The notes: generated from the letters alone by a model not told the origin. 64,000 nt of DNA from Linepithema humile (GCF_040581485.1 NC_090132.1:25803911-25867910), one strand, 5' to 3'; counted from the first letter of the stretch, positions 36,553 to 47,742 are shown. Program-made: numbers and translations.

Positions 36553-39500
36553 GGCTCGGTACGTTCGCGCAACACCTGCAACAGCTTCGCCCACTTCTAC
36601 TACTAGGATAACTTTGCACCGCGTCGCTGCGACAAGCCGACAGTTGTCGAGAGGGGACTGATCCACCCTTGCATTCACACTTTCGAGCATTAGTCGACCT
36701 CGTTTTAGCGGCCGATCGAGAACTTTTCCATTGTAAGAAATAATCGTTGCGAACGCGGGTACACTCGCCTACCGTATCATTCATTCTTCATCGTTGTCGC
36801 CGTGCATGGGCGCATCTTTCCCGCGTTTCGTAAGATGCTCCATATATATATATATATATACTCGGGTACGCATTGTGTGACACGAGTGTATCTCGTACTT
36901 TTAGTCTCCTATCAGCACCCACGGCGTGGTCAAACTTATTCATTGTAAAGTATTACACCGAGACACCGTTCACGGCCGATCGGATACTCGGCTTCGGTTT
37001 TAACGAGAATCTTTGCGAGAAGGCTTCGCAGTGTTTGATCTTCGGTCTCTGCGGTAACGAGAGCTTCTCGACGTCGACGTGATTAATCAGATAAGAGACA
37101 TGCGTTGTTTCGATTCCCGCCGATTGGGGTGAAGCAATGCGAGTGGTCATTGTACTTACCGATAAACAAGTGAATATTTGCCTAAGCGATTAAAGTGTAA
37201 TTTGCGATTGTATTATACAGGCTTAATGCCGACGCGTCGTCGGCGAAAGAAATATTTTGCAAAGTAATTAATGTGAAAAAAAGAGAGAAGTTATATATAT
37301 ATACATAAATATATATATATATATAAATATATAAATATGAATATAGTGTACATGTATTGTACACGTCACACATACATACACTCATACATACACCTTTGCC
37401 CACGGATGAGCACGATAAGGGTATTATTCGCTGTAGAAGTAGAATAGACAAAACGATGGACGAAGTTAATGTTTGAATTGAAGAAAGGATCTTAACACCG
37501 TTTCGTATAATCATTTTCAGTCCTTACATTTGCTTTTAGCATTGGATTTCGTTAATTCGCGAGTATACGAAGAAAAAGGGCACACGAAGTACGCAGAGCG
37601 AAATTCGTAATACGACAAAGAGGAAGCAGATATTCCTATTTTCACATATCGATATTTTAGAACAAGAATATACGTCTGACCGCTATATAGATTCGCGAAT
37701 GTGGCAAATTAATAGATATAGCCTGTCGCGATCATGATTTCTTTTTTCAAGTGAGGAAATTTACGCGATTCTTTTAACGTAACCGGCGATTATTATTTAT
37801 AAACACGTGTCGAGCCTTGCATATTCTGCATATTAATTATACGTTTAAAAAGATGTTATCGTTCGTAGAGAAATGTCAAGTCTTTAGAATTCTCCGCCTG
37901 CTTGATTTTACGCATCGCAATGCAAGAAAATGTCGTTCCGAATAGTATTTTCACACATTGTGTATACAAATTCGAAATTATTCACTGCCGTTAAAGAGAT
38001 TCGTAAGAGTTGCATCGCATTGAGATCAACAGCCCAAGATACTTATTTAAATATAGAAGAGATTATTAATTAATCATCCGTGAATGACAGCGATTCTTCT
38101 GGTTTCATCATTTTTCGTTTATCAAATGTCGCAGAAGTTCCGAATCGACACACACACATACGAAATTAGACGTTCAGGGATGAACATTGCGAGAAACTGT
38201 GTTGTCTATTTGTCAAATTAATTCTCACGTCTGATAATGCACTTAACATAAAACGCGCCATTCGCATATAACGCAAGTAAAAAGTGCATTGTACGGACGT
38301 CTTTGAGGAAATAAACTCTTTTCAACAGCAACAGATGCGATTGTATATTTTGGTTTGTCATAGAAAATCACTACATTCGTATTCGTCATGGTGTGTAGTA
38401 TTATTACAATGTAAGCACTATCGCAATTTTAGGCGCGCCGAGTTTAACGACAGAATCTTGCATTCTCTCCCATTAGCGCAGAGTTTTCTAAGAAATAACG
38501 ATCGTCAACGTATGTTAGGATCGAGATTTTTCAAACGATATATTGTCATCGTAGAATAAACGCGAAGAGATAATACATTGCGATGCGAGTATGTCGGATT
38601 GTAGCAAGTTTCTTCGATTATAATAAGCCGTGATACCTTTGTAAGTGTGACCATTTTACGCGAGACGGTGTGAACGATGTAACGGGAGCGTTACTGCTCC
38701 TGCTCTTGTTTTGTATGTAATTGATGTACATTATTCCTCGTAATAGCGAATAGTTGATAATAATGAGAGAGAGAGAGAGAGAAAGAAAGAGAGAGAAAGA
38801 GAGCGAAAGAAAGAGAGCCGAAGGAAGAGAAAGTTCAGCCGTAGCGTGACGTGCTAAATGATTACGGTTTAAAGAAGTAAAGAGAAACATTCGCGTAGTG
38901 TGTACAAGTATTAGTTAGAGTATAAATGCCAGCGGAGGAGCTATTACGAAATAAAGATAATTAATATCGTTCAAGATGCGACTGAAACGCAGCGACGCTG
39001 TCACGAATCGTCGCGACGTTGTAATTTAGGAAACGAACAGACGGTAAGATCGCTAACGAGACTGCGCGATTATACTGTGACTTTTGTGACGTTTTAAAAT
39101 GCGTTCGAGTATCGGCACACACATAGTCTGTTAGTTTCATCCTAAAAAAACTTGTTGACATATTGTAGTTTGGCAAAAGTTATAAAAAAAAAAAAATACA
39201 TAAGCGACTTTATGAGTTTAAGAATCTATAAATTTAATATTAGCGGTTATCCATATTCATGTACGATGTGTAGCATCAAAAATTCTGCCGGTGTTATCAC
39301 CGTTGAAAGATTCGTCGTAGCGTCTTAATTTGCGGAAGTTGTGACAAGCTTCCAAAGTTCCACGCTTGTTTTTTTAATTTTTATTTTTCTCTGTATTTAT
39401 AATCCACGTAGAAGGAGAAGATAATCGTTAAATTCCATCGAGGATATGACGACAGCCGACTGCAAATCTCTTCGCGTATACATATATAACTGATGTAAAG

Positions 39501-39973
39501 TAGGAAAGCGCAGATTGTGGGGCATTTTGTCGATCTTACCGATTGTTCTTAGAGAGACACGCCGTGCCGCTTGGAGCACCGCGCCTCGCACCGTCATACA
39601 GTAGCCGATGCGTTTAGACATCTCATACATTCAAACGACAAACAACCGACACAACAATAAAAACAAATAATTTTTTAAAATTTAATTATTATTTAAATAG
39701 TACAGTTACATTGTTAGTACGAATAACGACGCTTTTTATACGAATTTTAGTTTTTAAACGTCGATCTTACGATATATATAGTATATATATAAATATAAAT
39801 ATATATATATAGTATATAATGATAATGAGAGACAATGTAATAGTAATAATAAATGATATTGATTGACGGAGCAGATAAAAAAGAAACGAAGGAGGTGCAT
39901 GGAAGGAGAGAAAGAAAACGAACGAGAATGAAAGGAAATGAGAAAAAGGCAAATGCATGCATGCGAATGAAAG

Positions 39974-40012
<39 letters not shown>

Positions 40013-40170
40013 AAGAGAGCGAGAGAGAGCGAGAGAGAGAGAGAGGTTTAAGTTAGATGATTGTTTGTCTATAGTATATACAAAGGCATACGTTAGGTAG
40101 CCTCGATGCTATTTAAACAGACTTAATTAATGTATTGCAAATGAATTAATAAAGTGTAAGCGAAGCGTGT
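36553..40170 (+). other. Probable 3' UTR of toutatis
   Basis: No coding exon follows the stop. The sequence contains TA-rich (36,844-36,860, 37,293-37,340) and GA-rich (38,764-38,800, 39,976-40,045) simple repeats. Polyadenylation signals AATAAA occur at about 38,950 and at 40,148-40,153, the last before the sequence becomes strongly AT-rich. A long 3' UTR is usual for large chromatin genes in insects, but the true end cannot be fixed from sequence alone. Open frames in this stretch on both strands are short and featureless. Confidence 0.5.
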
Positions 40171-40784
40171 ATCTATATAGTATGATTTTTTCTTTTAATA
40201 ACAAAAAGTTTTGACGAACAATTGAAATCTCCTAACACTTAAATCATATCTAAATAATATATAAAAGTACTGCATACACTGATTGTGAATGATATATTGA
40301 AATAGTTTTATAAACTTTAATTACTAAAATAATTTTGCAAATTTTCCAAGTATATTTTTATTTTTGTTTTTAATTTTATCAAAAATTAGCCACACATGTT
40401 TTTCATTGAAAAAACTTTTTTTATTTTAGTCATTAAATTGACTAATTATTTATGCATGCATATAATAGTATTCTAACTTATCTTTTTCATCTTTTTGCAT
40501 TTTAAAGGTAAGTTTTTAATAGATAAAAATATTACAAATTAAAATAAAGAAATATTTTTGCGGAATAAAATATCCGAAAGTTAATCCCGACAATTGATTA
40601 AAAACGTGATTTATTAATCTGTAATTACTTATAAAATTAATACAATAATTAATTACAATTTTTATTTGGAAAATACATTTAATAGATTACAAAAAAAGAA
40701 ACAATTATCAAATATAATTTATAATTAAAAATATTTTTATTGGATTTTCAAAATTGTTACGTAATAATTTTTTTTTTTTTATCG

Positions 40785-41110
40785 GCGCTGGTGACGTCGA
40801 AACTTTGAGCATTTCGCGAATTTACGATGCCCGAAAGGAAACGTGAGATGGGCTAGGACAAACTCGAGAATTTGACTGAGTAACTCGTTTATTCCGAACT
40901 AAGATACAGAGAGAACCTAGGTGCAATCGAGACCAGTCGATTTTCACTCGAAGCGATTTCATTAGAGAGGAGCATACAATAGCCGATGAGAGTCGGTATT
41001 ATGATAGTGCACGAGGTAATGTAAACAGGTATGAACGAATATAAGAAATGTAGCAAACACATCTTCTGGCGATCACTTCGTAGAGAGAGAGTACGTTAAA
41101 CTTCGTCTCG
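40785..41110 (-). mobile_element. Possible LTR-like remnant in AT-rich spacer
   Basis: A sharply bounded GC-richer island in AT-rich sequence. Read on the minus strand it contains GGAATAAACGAGTTACTCAG, which resembles the polyadenylation/U5 area of insect LTR retrotransposons. No gag-pol coding sequence, paired LTR or clear TG...CA ends were found, so this is a weak call. Confidence 0.25.
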
Positions 41111-41176
41111 AGATAATTTGATGATTAATTAATTAAATGATTTTTATTTAGATTTTATATTTTATAATTTTGGATT

Positions 41177-41695
41177 TTATATTTTAGTTATCCATTCTGG
41201 TGTTGTTTTTCGCAGCATTAAAGTTTCCCAATCTTTACAAACCTCTGTATAATTAGATGAATTTTTGATGAATTTTAAAATAGAATACAGATCTAATTTT
41301 GTTTCTTGTATGGGCGTGCTAGTGACAGCCCATCGTTTACTCGCTATGAGTTTATAAGTTGCATTATGTGTTTCATTATTGTAATTTCTTATTGTATGTG
41401 CTTCATTTAATATTATTCTTTCCCAATAAATCTGCAAAAAAATTTTAATTTACGATTAAACTAAAAACTCAGAGTACATTTGTCTATATATATATATATA
41501 TATATATATAAAGTTTCTATCAGTTTAGTTAACATTTTCGAGTTTCCACATACAATTCTTTATACAATGTAGATTTGGTATCTTTTATTTTTTTTGTGTT
41601 TTTGTAACATTATACCATACGTTGTAATTACTACATTTTTTTGCCAAGCTTTTAGGATCGCGTTTTCTTTTATTGCCGTGATGTACATCAAGGGA
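41177..41695 (-). pseudogene. Decayed SNF2 helicase fragment, TTF2/lodestar type
   Basis: From 41,431 down, an intact acceptor (tttgcag) leads into IYWERIILNEAHTIRN, then ASKRWAVTSTPIQETKLDLY and SILKFIKN. This covers helicase motif II (DEAH in the family, NEAH here) and motif III (TGTP in the family, TSTP here). Further up, LDVHHGNKRKRDPKSLAK (about 41,692-41,638) and NVVITTYGIM (about 41,637-41,608) match the preceding SNF2 segment but in different frames. After motif III the protein jumps from CKDW to ETLMLRKT, deleting about 20 residues of the family sequence, and then stops. Changed catalytic residues, a frameshift and a deletion make it a pseudogene. Retained intron borders show it is a genomic, not reverse-transcribed, copy. 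Confidence 0.8.
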
Positions 41696-42014
41696 CAACG
41701 AACTATACTTACTCTTCACTTCGTCTTTTCAATGAGACCATGAAGACTTAGGACTTAGGACAGACTATCAAAGTCCCACCTCTGCAATCTGCAAATTGTA
41801 ATCAAATATAATTTTTTTAATACATTATTTTAGATATATATTTATATTACAATATAAATAATTCGAAAGATTTGAAGAAAAAACAAATATTGAAAAATCA
41901 AGATGTTTTTATTTAGATCTTAAAAAATTAACTTCTACGTACGTTTGCACTTACTATTAAATTTATCACTGTTTTTTATATGTAAAACCTAAGATGGACA
42001 TTTCGTTAACAATA

Positions 42015-42408
42015 CACTCAAAAAAATATTTCGCTGATGTAGTTAGATTTCTAGATATCGCAACAAGAATGTATCGCTATTTTTCGTATCTGTGAAAACA
42101 TTGTTTGTCACATAGAATTTATAGCAGTAATGTTCTAGCAATAGCTTCTGAAAAATTTAGGTACCATTGCTAAATGTTATTCATTGCATGATCTAACACG
42201 TGATTGATCTTATATAGATAGGCGCTTTAAAGAAACTTTTTTTTTAAAGTTCACAAACAATACAGATATATATTCTGTTTCTGTCATCTAAACTGATTAA
42301 GTAATTACATATGCAATATCACAACAGTTGCTAATCATTTATCTGTTTTAGTTAATTTTTTACACCTAGAAAATTTTAGCTATTATTGCAAGATCATTTT
42401 TTTGAGTG
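42015..42408 (+). mobile_element. TA-flanked MITE, copy 1
   Basis: A 394-bp non-coding element with 13-bp terminal inverted repeats CACTCAAAAAAAT, bordered by TA on both sides. TA target sites point to Tc1/mariner-type mobilisation. It is nearly identical to the copies at 42428-42823 and, inverted, 63409-63804. Confidence 0.92.
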
Positions 42409-42427
42409 TACTTAGTTCATTTTTCTA

Positions 42428-42823
42428 CACTCAAAAAAATATTTCGCTGATGTAGTTAGATTTCTAGATATCGCAACAAGAATGTATCGCTATTTTTCGT
42501 ATCTGTGAAAACATTGTTTGTCACATATAGAATTTATAGCAGTAATGTTCCAGCAATAGCTTCTGAAAAATTTAGGTACCATTGCTAAATGTTATTCATT
42601 GCATGATCTAACACGTGATTGATCTTATATAGATAGGCGCTTTAGAGAAACTTTCTTTTTAAAGTTCACAAACAATACAGATATATATTCTGTTTCTGTC
42701 ATCTAAACTGATTAAGTAATTACATATGCAATATCACAACAGTTGCTAATCATTTATCTGTTTTAGTTAATTTTTTACACCTAGAAAATTTTAGCTATTA
42801 TTGCAAGATCATTTTTTTGAGTG
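42428..42823 (+). mobile_element. TA-flanked MITE, copy 2
   Basis: A 396-bp element with the same TIRs and orientation as copy 1, separated from it by TA, a 15-bp spacer (42411-42425) and TA. Together, copies 1 and 2 form an 809-bp block (42015-42823) whose outer flanks reconstitute the empty site seen in unit 1. Confidence 0.92.
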
Positions 42824-42925
42824 TATATAACAATTTTTCAATGGTATACACAGTCCGTTTGAAGTGATGAAACGCGTTCTGACGAACCAACTGTCTCATG
42901 AGTCTCTTCAATTTGTATTTTTTAA

Positions 42926-43384
42926 TTAGTCCGAATGTGTCATTTTTATATGAGAAATCAGCCCGTGGTGAATACCAAGAGCGAAATTCTTGTGACAAAT
43001 ATTGCACTCCAATACTAAATCATCTCTTTTTGTCAAATATTTATATGGCCAACTGCGAAGGATATGATTCTTTCGTTGTTTTTCAGAATGCGAACTCAAG
43101 TGATTTTCTATAAATTCTGATGTAGACCGAACATTTGCATCACAGATAATACATTGTGAATATAATTTGTTTAAATATTTGAAAAACATTCATGGCCCTT
43201 TTATTATTGTTTTCTCTTCTTCGTATTTCCAAATTTTTATATAATACATATGTGGTTTTATGTCTCCATCTCTTAAATATACATATTTATTTTCGCAAAA
43301 CTTGCACTGTGCTTCAAAATCCGATAATTTCACATAATATTCCCACACATATTTTTTATTTGTAATATTTAGTGATGTAGACAT
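42926..43384 (-). pseudogene. Collapsed BED-finger gene of unit 0
   Basis: It begins at the shared start MSTSLNITNKKYVWEYYVKL and codes finger 1a, but the Trp codon of the usual KGPWMFF is TGA, so translation stops after KGP. The frame then continues MFFKYLNKLYSQCIICDANV and ends with the last finger (CNICHKNFALGIHH...HIKMTHSD). Only one three-finger module remains where intact copies have three, and its second part matches module 3. Recombination between repeated modules, removing about 1.2 kb, explains this. Missense-like differences (HMYYIKIW for HMxxHHIKIW) remove a zinc ligand of finger 1a. Confidence 0.85.
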
Positions 43385-43589
43385 TATGTCCGTTTGAAGT
43401 GACTAAACGCGTGTAAGTGAATACGATGAACTAGCACGAACTGATACAAAAACTTTTCTGTCGATGAGTATAGTAGAAAATGAAAGAAGACGCTTAATTA
43501 TTTTCCACTTGAATGTAAATATTAATTTGTCGGTCAATTCTAGCTAAGAACGATCAAAACACGCAGTAACATCTCATGCCGAGTATGTA

Positions 43590-43775
43590 TACACGGAGAA
43601 AATTTTATATCAAAAATTACTATTTATTGCATTAACCGCGCACCATGAAGTTGCGAACCGAAAATTTTTACTATATGTCACATGTAAAAAATATAGTAAA
43701 AATTTTTATAATTCCTTCATGATCCGTGGCTACTGCCGTACACAATAATTTTTTATATGAAGTTTTCTTCGTGTA
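43590..43775. repeat. Palindromic element, unit 0
   Basis: The end TACACGGAGAAAATTTTATA is matched inverted, imperfectly, at the other end (...TTTTCTTCGTGTA). The middle is also self-complementary (ACCGCG.ACCATGAAG against CATGATCCGTGG). It has no coding capacity and would fold into a long hairpin. The same element lies upstream of every BED gene in the array. Confidence 0.75.
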
Positions 43776-44278
43776 GTGATAACATCTCAGCGAAATAGAC
43801 GTTACAGCGCGTATAATAGTTAACCATTATGTCTTTGACTTCAGAAAAGATTTAAACAAAGAATTTGGAAGTGTATCAAAGAAGACACTTTGAATATTTT
43901 TTATAAAACACAAAACAATAACCGCAAACCGTATAAATCATATGTAAAAAATAATGTTTAAGCAAAAAAATTAATATTGCGGAAAAAGGGAAAAATGAAA
44001 ATCATCCATGTCTTTTTTAGATAAAATATTGATAAACACTGCAATTTATTTCATCAACAGCTTATCTATTCCACTATTATCTACAAGTAATAATATATGC
44101 AATAATTTCGGTAATACATCTCATAATAGTGCACTCGTATAATGTAAAGTACATTGTTACATTCCATGCTAATGAATGAAACAATCACGATGTCAAAATA
44201 ATAATACTGCTTGATTACAGATTTCGTGCCATAACAATGCAAATATTTCCGACGATAATTATTAAGTCATTTTTTAAC

Positions 44279-44382
44279 TTAAATTATTATCATCTTACTA
44301 CCGATGCAATTACGCATATTGCCACTACTCGGAGCGATTATCTCCTTGACATCTTCAGAATTTTCTGCTTTGCAACCTTCTT
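44279..44382 (-). other. Conserved short minus-strand segment of unknown role
   Basis: Reads KAENSEDVKEIIAPSSGN on the minus strand and is open for about 34 codons to a TAA. The DNA core covering NSEDVKEIIA is identical or nearly so in the spacers at about 49,400, 54,170 and 59,200, while surrounding sequence diverges more. It may be a lost exon or simply slow-changing DNA. No domain recognised. Confidence 0.3.
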
Positions 44383-45339
44383 ACCGAAGAACACAGACGT
44401 TTTTATCAAAAAAATATCCAGTTTTTATTTGCAGATTTCAGCTTTTGAAATATTAGTCAAACATTGAGAAGTCCATTCATCGAAGTGAAACACGATAATT
44501 CTTGAAACGGCTGGAATATATAGAAAAGACGTTAAAAAGTAAACGAATCTCCAACGTGATGAGAAAGTAACATTAATGTAATTTTGAAATGTTATTACGG
44601 ACCGTAATGTATCTTAACCTCAAGACATTGCAGTTTAATAATATCAATAATTTATTAAAATTTATTAATAAATTTTTACTATTATTTGATATTTCGGAAA
44701 AATTGAAACAAAGGTAACAAATTAATTCAGCAGCACCTATTATATAACTTCGAAAATTCTGAACGGAACGTTCTTAATGAAAGAATTTCCGATTATGATT
44801 CTATTTTCCTTTTTGTGAATAACATTGACAGAAAAATTGACGTATTCCGATAAAATAATGAATGAAATAAAAAGTGAAACATCCTGCATTTACTGCAAAC
44901 CGTACAAATCATATGTGAAAATGATACCTTTAAATAATAAAATGACACTCTCTTATGATGTATTTATTTAATTTATATGGTGATTTATTTATGATGAATG
45001 CATCATGTATAACATAAACATTTCTTGAACAAACATAATTTTAAAATTTTAACTCATATATTTCACCGACAATTATATGTATTACATTCGGAAAGTACTA
45101 CAAAAGTTATAATAAGAAATTGGCACTATATAGAGTACAAAAAATAATGAAAATATGTAAAAAAATTTCATCATGCCTCAAAATTCACAAATTATATAAA
45201 ACCATAATATTTGAAATTATACTGTATATTGTCGGTATTTTTCTCTTTACAGAGATGTCGATGATTATTTCATTAAATTGTTTTAATTAATAAATTTAAG
45301 AATATAGTTTATAAATTTAAAACATAGTAAAATTCATAA

Positions 45340-45429
45340 TTATAGTAAATAAATTAAAATCGTTAAAATTAAAACTGCCAATATTGCTGGTTGTGATGTA
45401 ACTTGGATGCCGTTACCATCATTTTCCAT
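45340..45429 (-). CDS. Hydrophobic-tail mini-ORF, unit 1
   Basis: A 29-codon frame starting MENDGNGIQVTSQP and ending in a hydrophobic stretch ILAVLILTILIYLL, then stop. An acceptor (tttatacag) lies just upstream and the frame is open from it (45,448), so it could be a terminal exon adding a C-terminal membrane anchor rather than a free peptide. It is repeated in all four full units. Too short for ordinary gene finding; function unknown. Confidence 0.45.
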   Translation of the reverse strand: MENDGNGIQVTSQPAILAVLILTILIYLL

Positions 45430-45599
45430 TGTCAACTTCCGGATTAATCTGTATAAACAATAATTATACATAATGATTAATGTAATGTGAAATTAATTTT
45501 ACATAATAATATTAACAATAATATCAATAAAATTTACGAACATTTTTTCATTTAATGTAGTTAACTTGCCAAATGATAGTCATCCTTAATATAGTCATT

Positions 45600-45960
45600 T
45601 AAATTAGTTCTAGTAATAACGAATATGTATCAGTGACAAATATTACCTTCTACTTCAAAACATCACTTTTGGTACAGTATTTCCATAGCCAACTCTGAAA
45701 TGTATGCTCTTTTAACTGTTCCTTAAAATGCGAGTAATATTCTAAACTTTCAAATAAGTAAAATGTTTTCATTATAATTCTAATAAGGTGAAATATATAA
45801 AATGTATCTTGATCCGTGTAAACTTTAGTATTTTTGTTTGAGTAAAAATTTATACATGCATTTTTTTATTTGCAAAACCTAAGATGGACATTTTGTTAAC
45901 AATATATAACAATCATTCAATGGTATAGATAGTCCGTTTGAAGTGACAAAACGCGTTCTG
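45600..45960 (-). pseudogene. Decayed fourth BED module, unit 1
   Basis: Downstream of the BED gene stop the sequence still resembles a module: linker remnants of the SSECVSSLQT type, then LESLEYYSHFKEQ and HTFQSWLWKYCTKSDVLK in a shifted frame, against ESVENHLSSHSEKQ and HTFRSWPWKYSTKRDDF in live modules. Stops and frameshifts interrupt it. The functional gene therefore ends early relative to an older, longer gene. Confidence 0.7.
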
Positions 45961-45986
45961 ACGAACCAACTGTGTTACGTGTTTCT

Positions 45987-47543
45987 TTAATTTGTATTAT
46001 TCAATTTGTCCGAATGTGTTATTTTTATATGAGAAATCAGCCTGTGGTGAATACCAAGAGCAAAATTCTTGTGACAAATATTACACTCTGCTACAAAATC
46101 ATTTTTTTTTGTCAAATATTTGTATGGCCAACTGCGAAGGATATGATTCTTTCGTTGTTTTTCAGAATGCGAACTCAAGTGATTTTCTATAGATTCAGAT
46201 GTAGATTGAATCTTTGCATTACAAATAATACATTGTGAATATAATTTGTTTGAATACTTAAAATACATCAATGGCAATTTCATTCGTTTTTTCTCTTCTT
46301 CGTATTTCCAAATTTTTCTATGATGTCTTGCAATATGAATTTGAAAAGTATCAACGGTTATATAATAATATTTTTTTTCACAAAATATGCATTGCGCTTT
46401 AAAATTTGGCAGTTTTACATAATATTTCCACAGATGCTTTTTATTTACAATAGTTAGTGACTTAGACATTGTGTTCGTTTGAAGTGATGAAACGCATTCT
46501 AATGAACCAACTGTATTACGTGTTTCTTGCGTATTTTTCAATTTGTCCCAATGTTTCTCTTTTATATGAGCGTTCAAATAATTATAAATAGTAACAGGTA
46601 CATTTTTATTACAAATATTACACTCCACCACAAAATCATCTCTTTTTGTCGAATATTTATATTGCCAACTGCAAAGGATATGATTCTTTCGTTGTTTTTC
46701 AGAATGTGAACTCAAATGATTTTCTACAGATTCGGATGTACACAAAACATTTGCGTCACAAATAATACACTGTGAATGTAATTTGTTTAAATACTTGAAG
46801 TACATCCATGGAAATTTTATTAGTTTCCTTTCTTGTTCGTATTTCAAAAATTTTTCATGATAGTTTTTCATATGCTTATAGAAATTTCCATTGTTTATAT
46901 AATAATATATGTTTTCACAAAACATGCACTGCGCTTTAAAATCCGGCATTCTAACAAAGTATTTCCACAAATGCTTTTTAGTTACAATAGTTAGTGACTT
47001 AGACGTTGTGTTTGTTTGAAGTGATGAAACGCATTCTGATGAACCAACTGTGTCATGTGTTTCTTGCGTATTTTTCAATTTGTCCCAATGTTTTATTTTT
47101 ATATGAACATCCAAGTAATCATGAACATGAAGAGATATATTCTTATTACAAATATTACACTCCGCTACAAAATCATCTCTCTTTGTCGAATATTTCCATG
47201 GCCAACTGCGAAATGTATGATTTTCCCGTTGTTTTTCAGAATGTGAACTCAAGTGATTTTCTACATATTCAAATGTAGACAGAACATGTGCATCACAGAT
47301 AACGCATTGTGAATATGATTTGTTTAAATATTTAAAATACATCCATGGTCCTTTTATTATCGTTTTTTCTTCTTCGTATTTCCAAATTTTTATATGATGC
47401 AATGTCATATGTTTTTTTAAGTTTGTACCTTTTAAATACATATATTTATTTTCGCAAAACTTGCACTGTGCTTCAAAATCCGATAGTTTCACATAATATT
47501 TCCACACATGATTTTTATTTGCAATATTTAGTGATGTAGACAT
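45987..47543 (-). CDS. Nine-finger BED-type zinc finger protein, array copy 1
   Basis: A 518-residue frame from MSTSLNIANK (47,543); an in-frame Met 20 codons upstream (47,603) is less likely because copy 3 lacks it and the leader resembles linker sequence. The protein is three modules of about 172 residues. Each has three fingers with an aromatic lead (VWKYYVKL, PWMYFKYL, SWPWKY) and C-x2-C...H-x3-5-H ligands; in module 1 these are C27/C30/H45/H49, C80/C83/H97/H101 and C129/C132/H147/H152. This is the BED-type pattern of hAT-derived DNA-binding proteins, but no transposase or dimerisation domain is present. Modules are joined by a KLKNTQETHDTVGSSECVSS linker. Likely a nuclear DNA-binding protein (inference). 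The module 2 and 3 ligands all look intact. Confidence 0.82.
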   Translation of the reverse strand: MSTSLNIANKNHVWKYYVKLSDFEAQCKFCENKYMYLKGTNLKKHMTLHHIKIWKYEEEKTIIKGPWMYFKYLNKSYSQCVICDAHVLSTFEYVENHLSSHSEKQRENHTFRSWPWKYSTKRDDFVAECNICNKNISLHVHDYLDVHIKIKHWDKLKNTQETHDTVGSSECVSSLQTNTTSKSLTIVTKKHLWKYFVRMPDFKAQCMFCENIYYYINNGNFYKHMKNYHEKFLKYEQERKLIKFPWMYFKYLNKLHSQCIICDANVLCTSESVENHLSSHSEKQRKNHILCSWQYKYSTKRDDFVVECNICNKNVPVTIYNYLNAHIKEKHWDKLKNTQETRNTVGSLECVSSLQTNTMSKSLTIVNKKHLWKYYVKLPNFKAQCIFCEKKYYYITVDTFQIHIARHHRKIWKYEEEKKRMKLPLMYFKYSNKLYSQCIICNAKIQSTSESIENHLSSHSEKQRKNHILRSWPYKYLTKKNDFVAECNICHKNFALGIHHRLISHIKITHSDKLNNTN

Positions 47544-47742
47544 TATGTCCGTTTGAAGTGACACGTGTAACTGAATACGATGAACTAACAAGAACTGATA
47601 CAAGAACCTTTCTGTCGATGAGTATAGTAGAGAACGAAAGAAGACGCATAATTATCTTTCACTTGTATGTAAATATTGATACGTTGGTCAAATCTAGCTA
47701 ACAATGATCAAAACACGCGGTAATACTTTACGCCGAGTATGT

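Larger units (their letters stand above)
41973..45339 (-). repeat. Tandem array unit 0 (partial, broken)
   Basis: The leftmost array unit. Homology to the other units starts at about 41,973 (the TAAAACCTAAGATGGACAT segment). It holds a composite MITE pair, a collapsed BED gene remnant, one palindromic element and a spacer. Compared with unit 1 its spacer lacks about 0.9 kb (the segment corresponding to 47,960-48,860), and its tail exon and decayed module are absent. Confidence 0.85.

Noticed and set aside
42798..43007. 69-codon minus-strand frame below the unit 0 remnant
   Set aside because: It runs into the MITE end and a decayed linker out of frame, so it is an artefact of pseudogene decay.
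47006..47278. Plus-strand frames opposite the BED genes (repeated in all copies)
   Set aside because: They mirror the periodic BED modules on the opposite strand and have no independent features.
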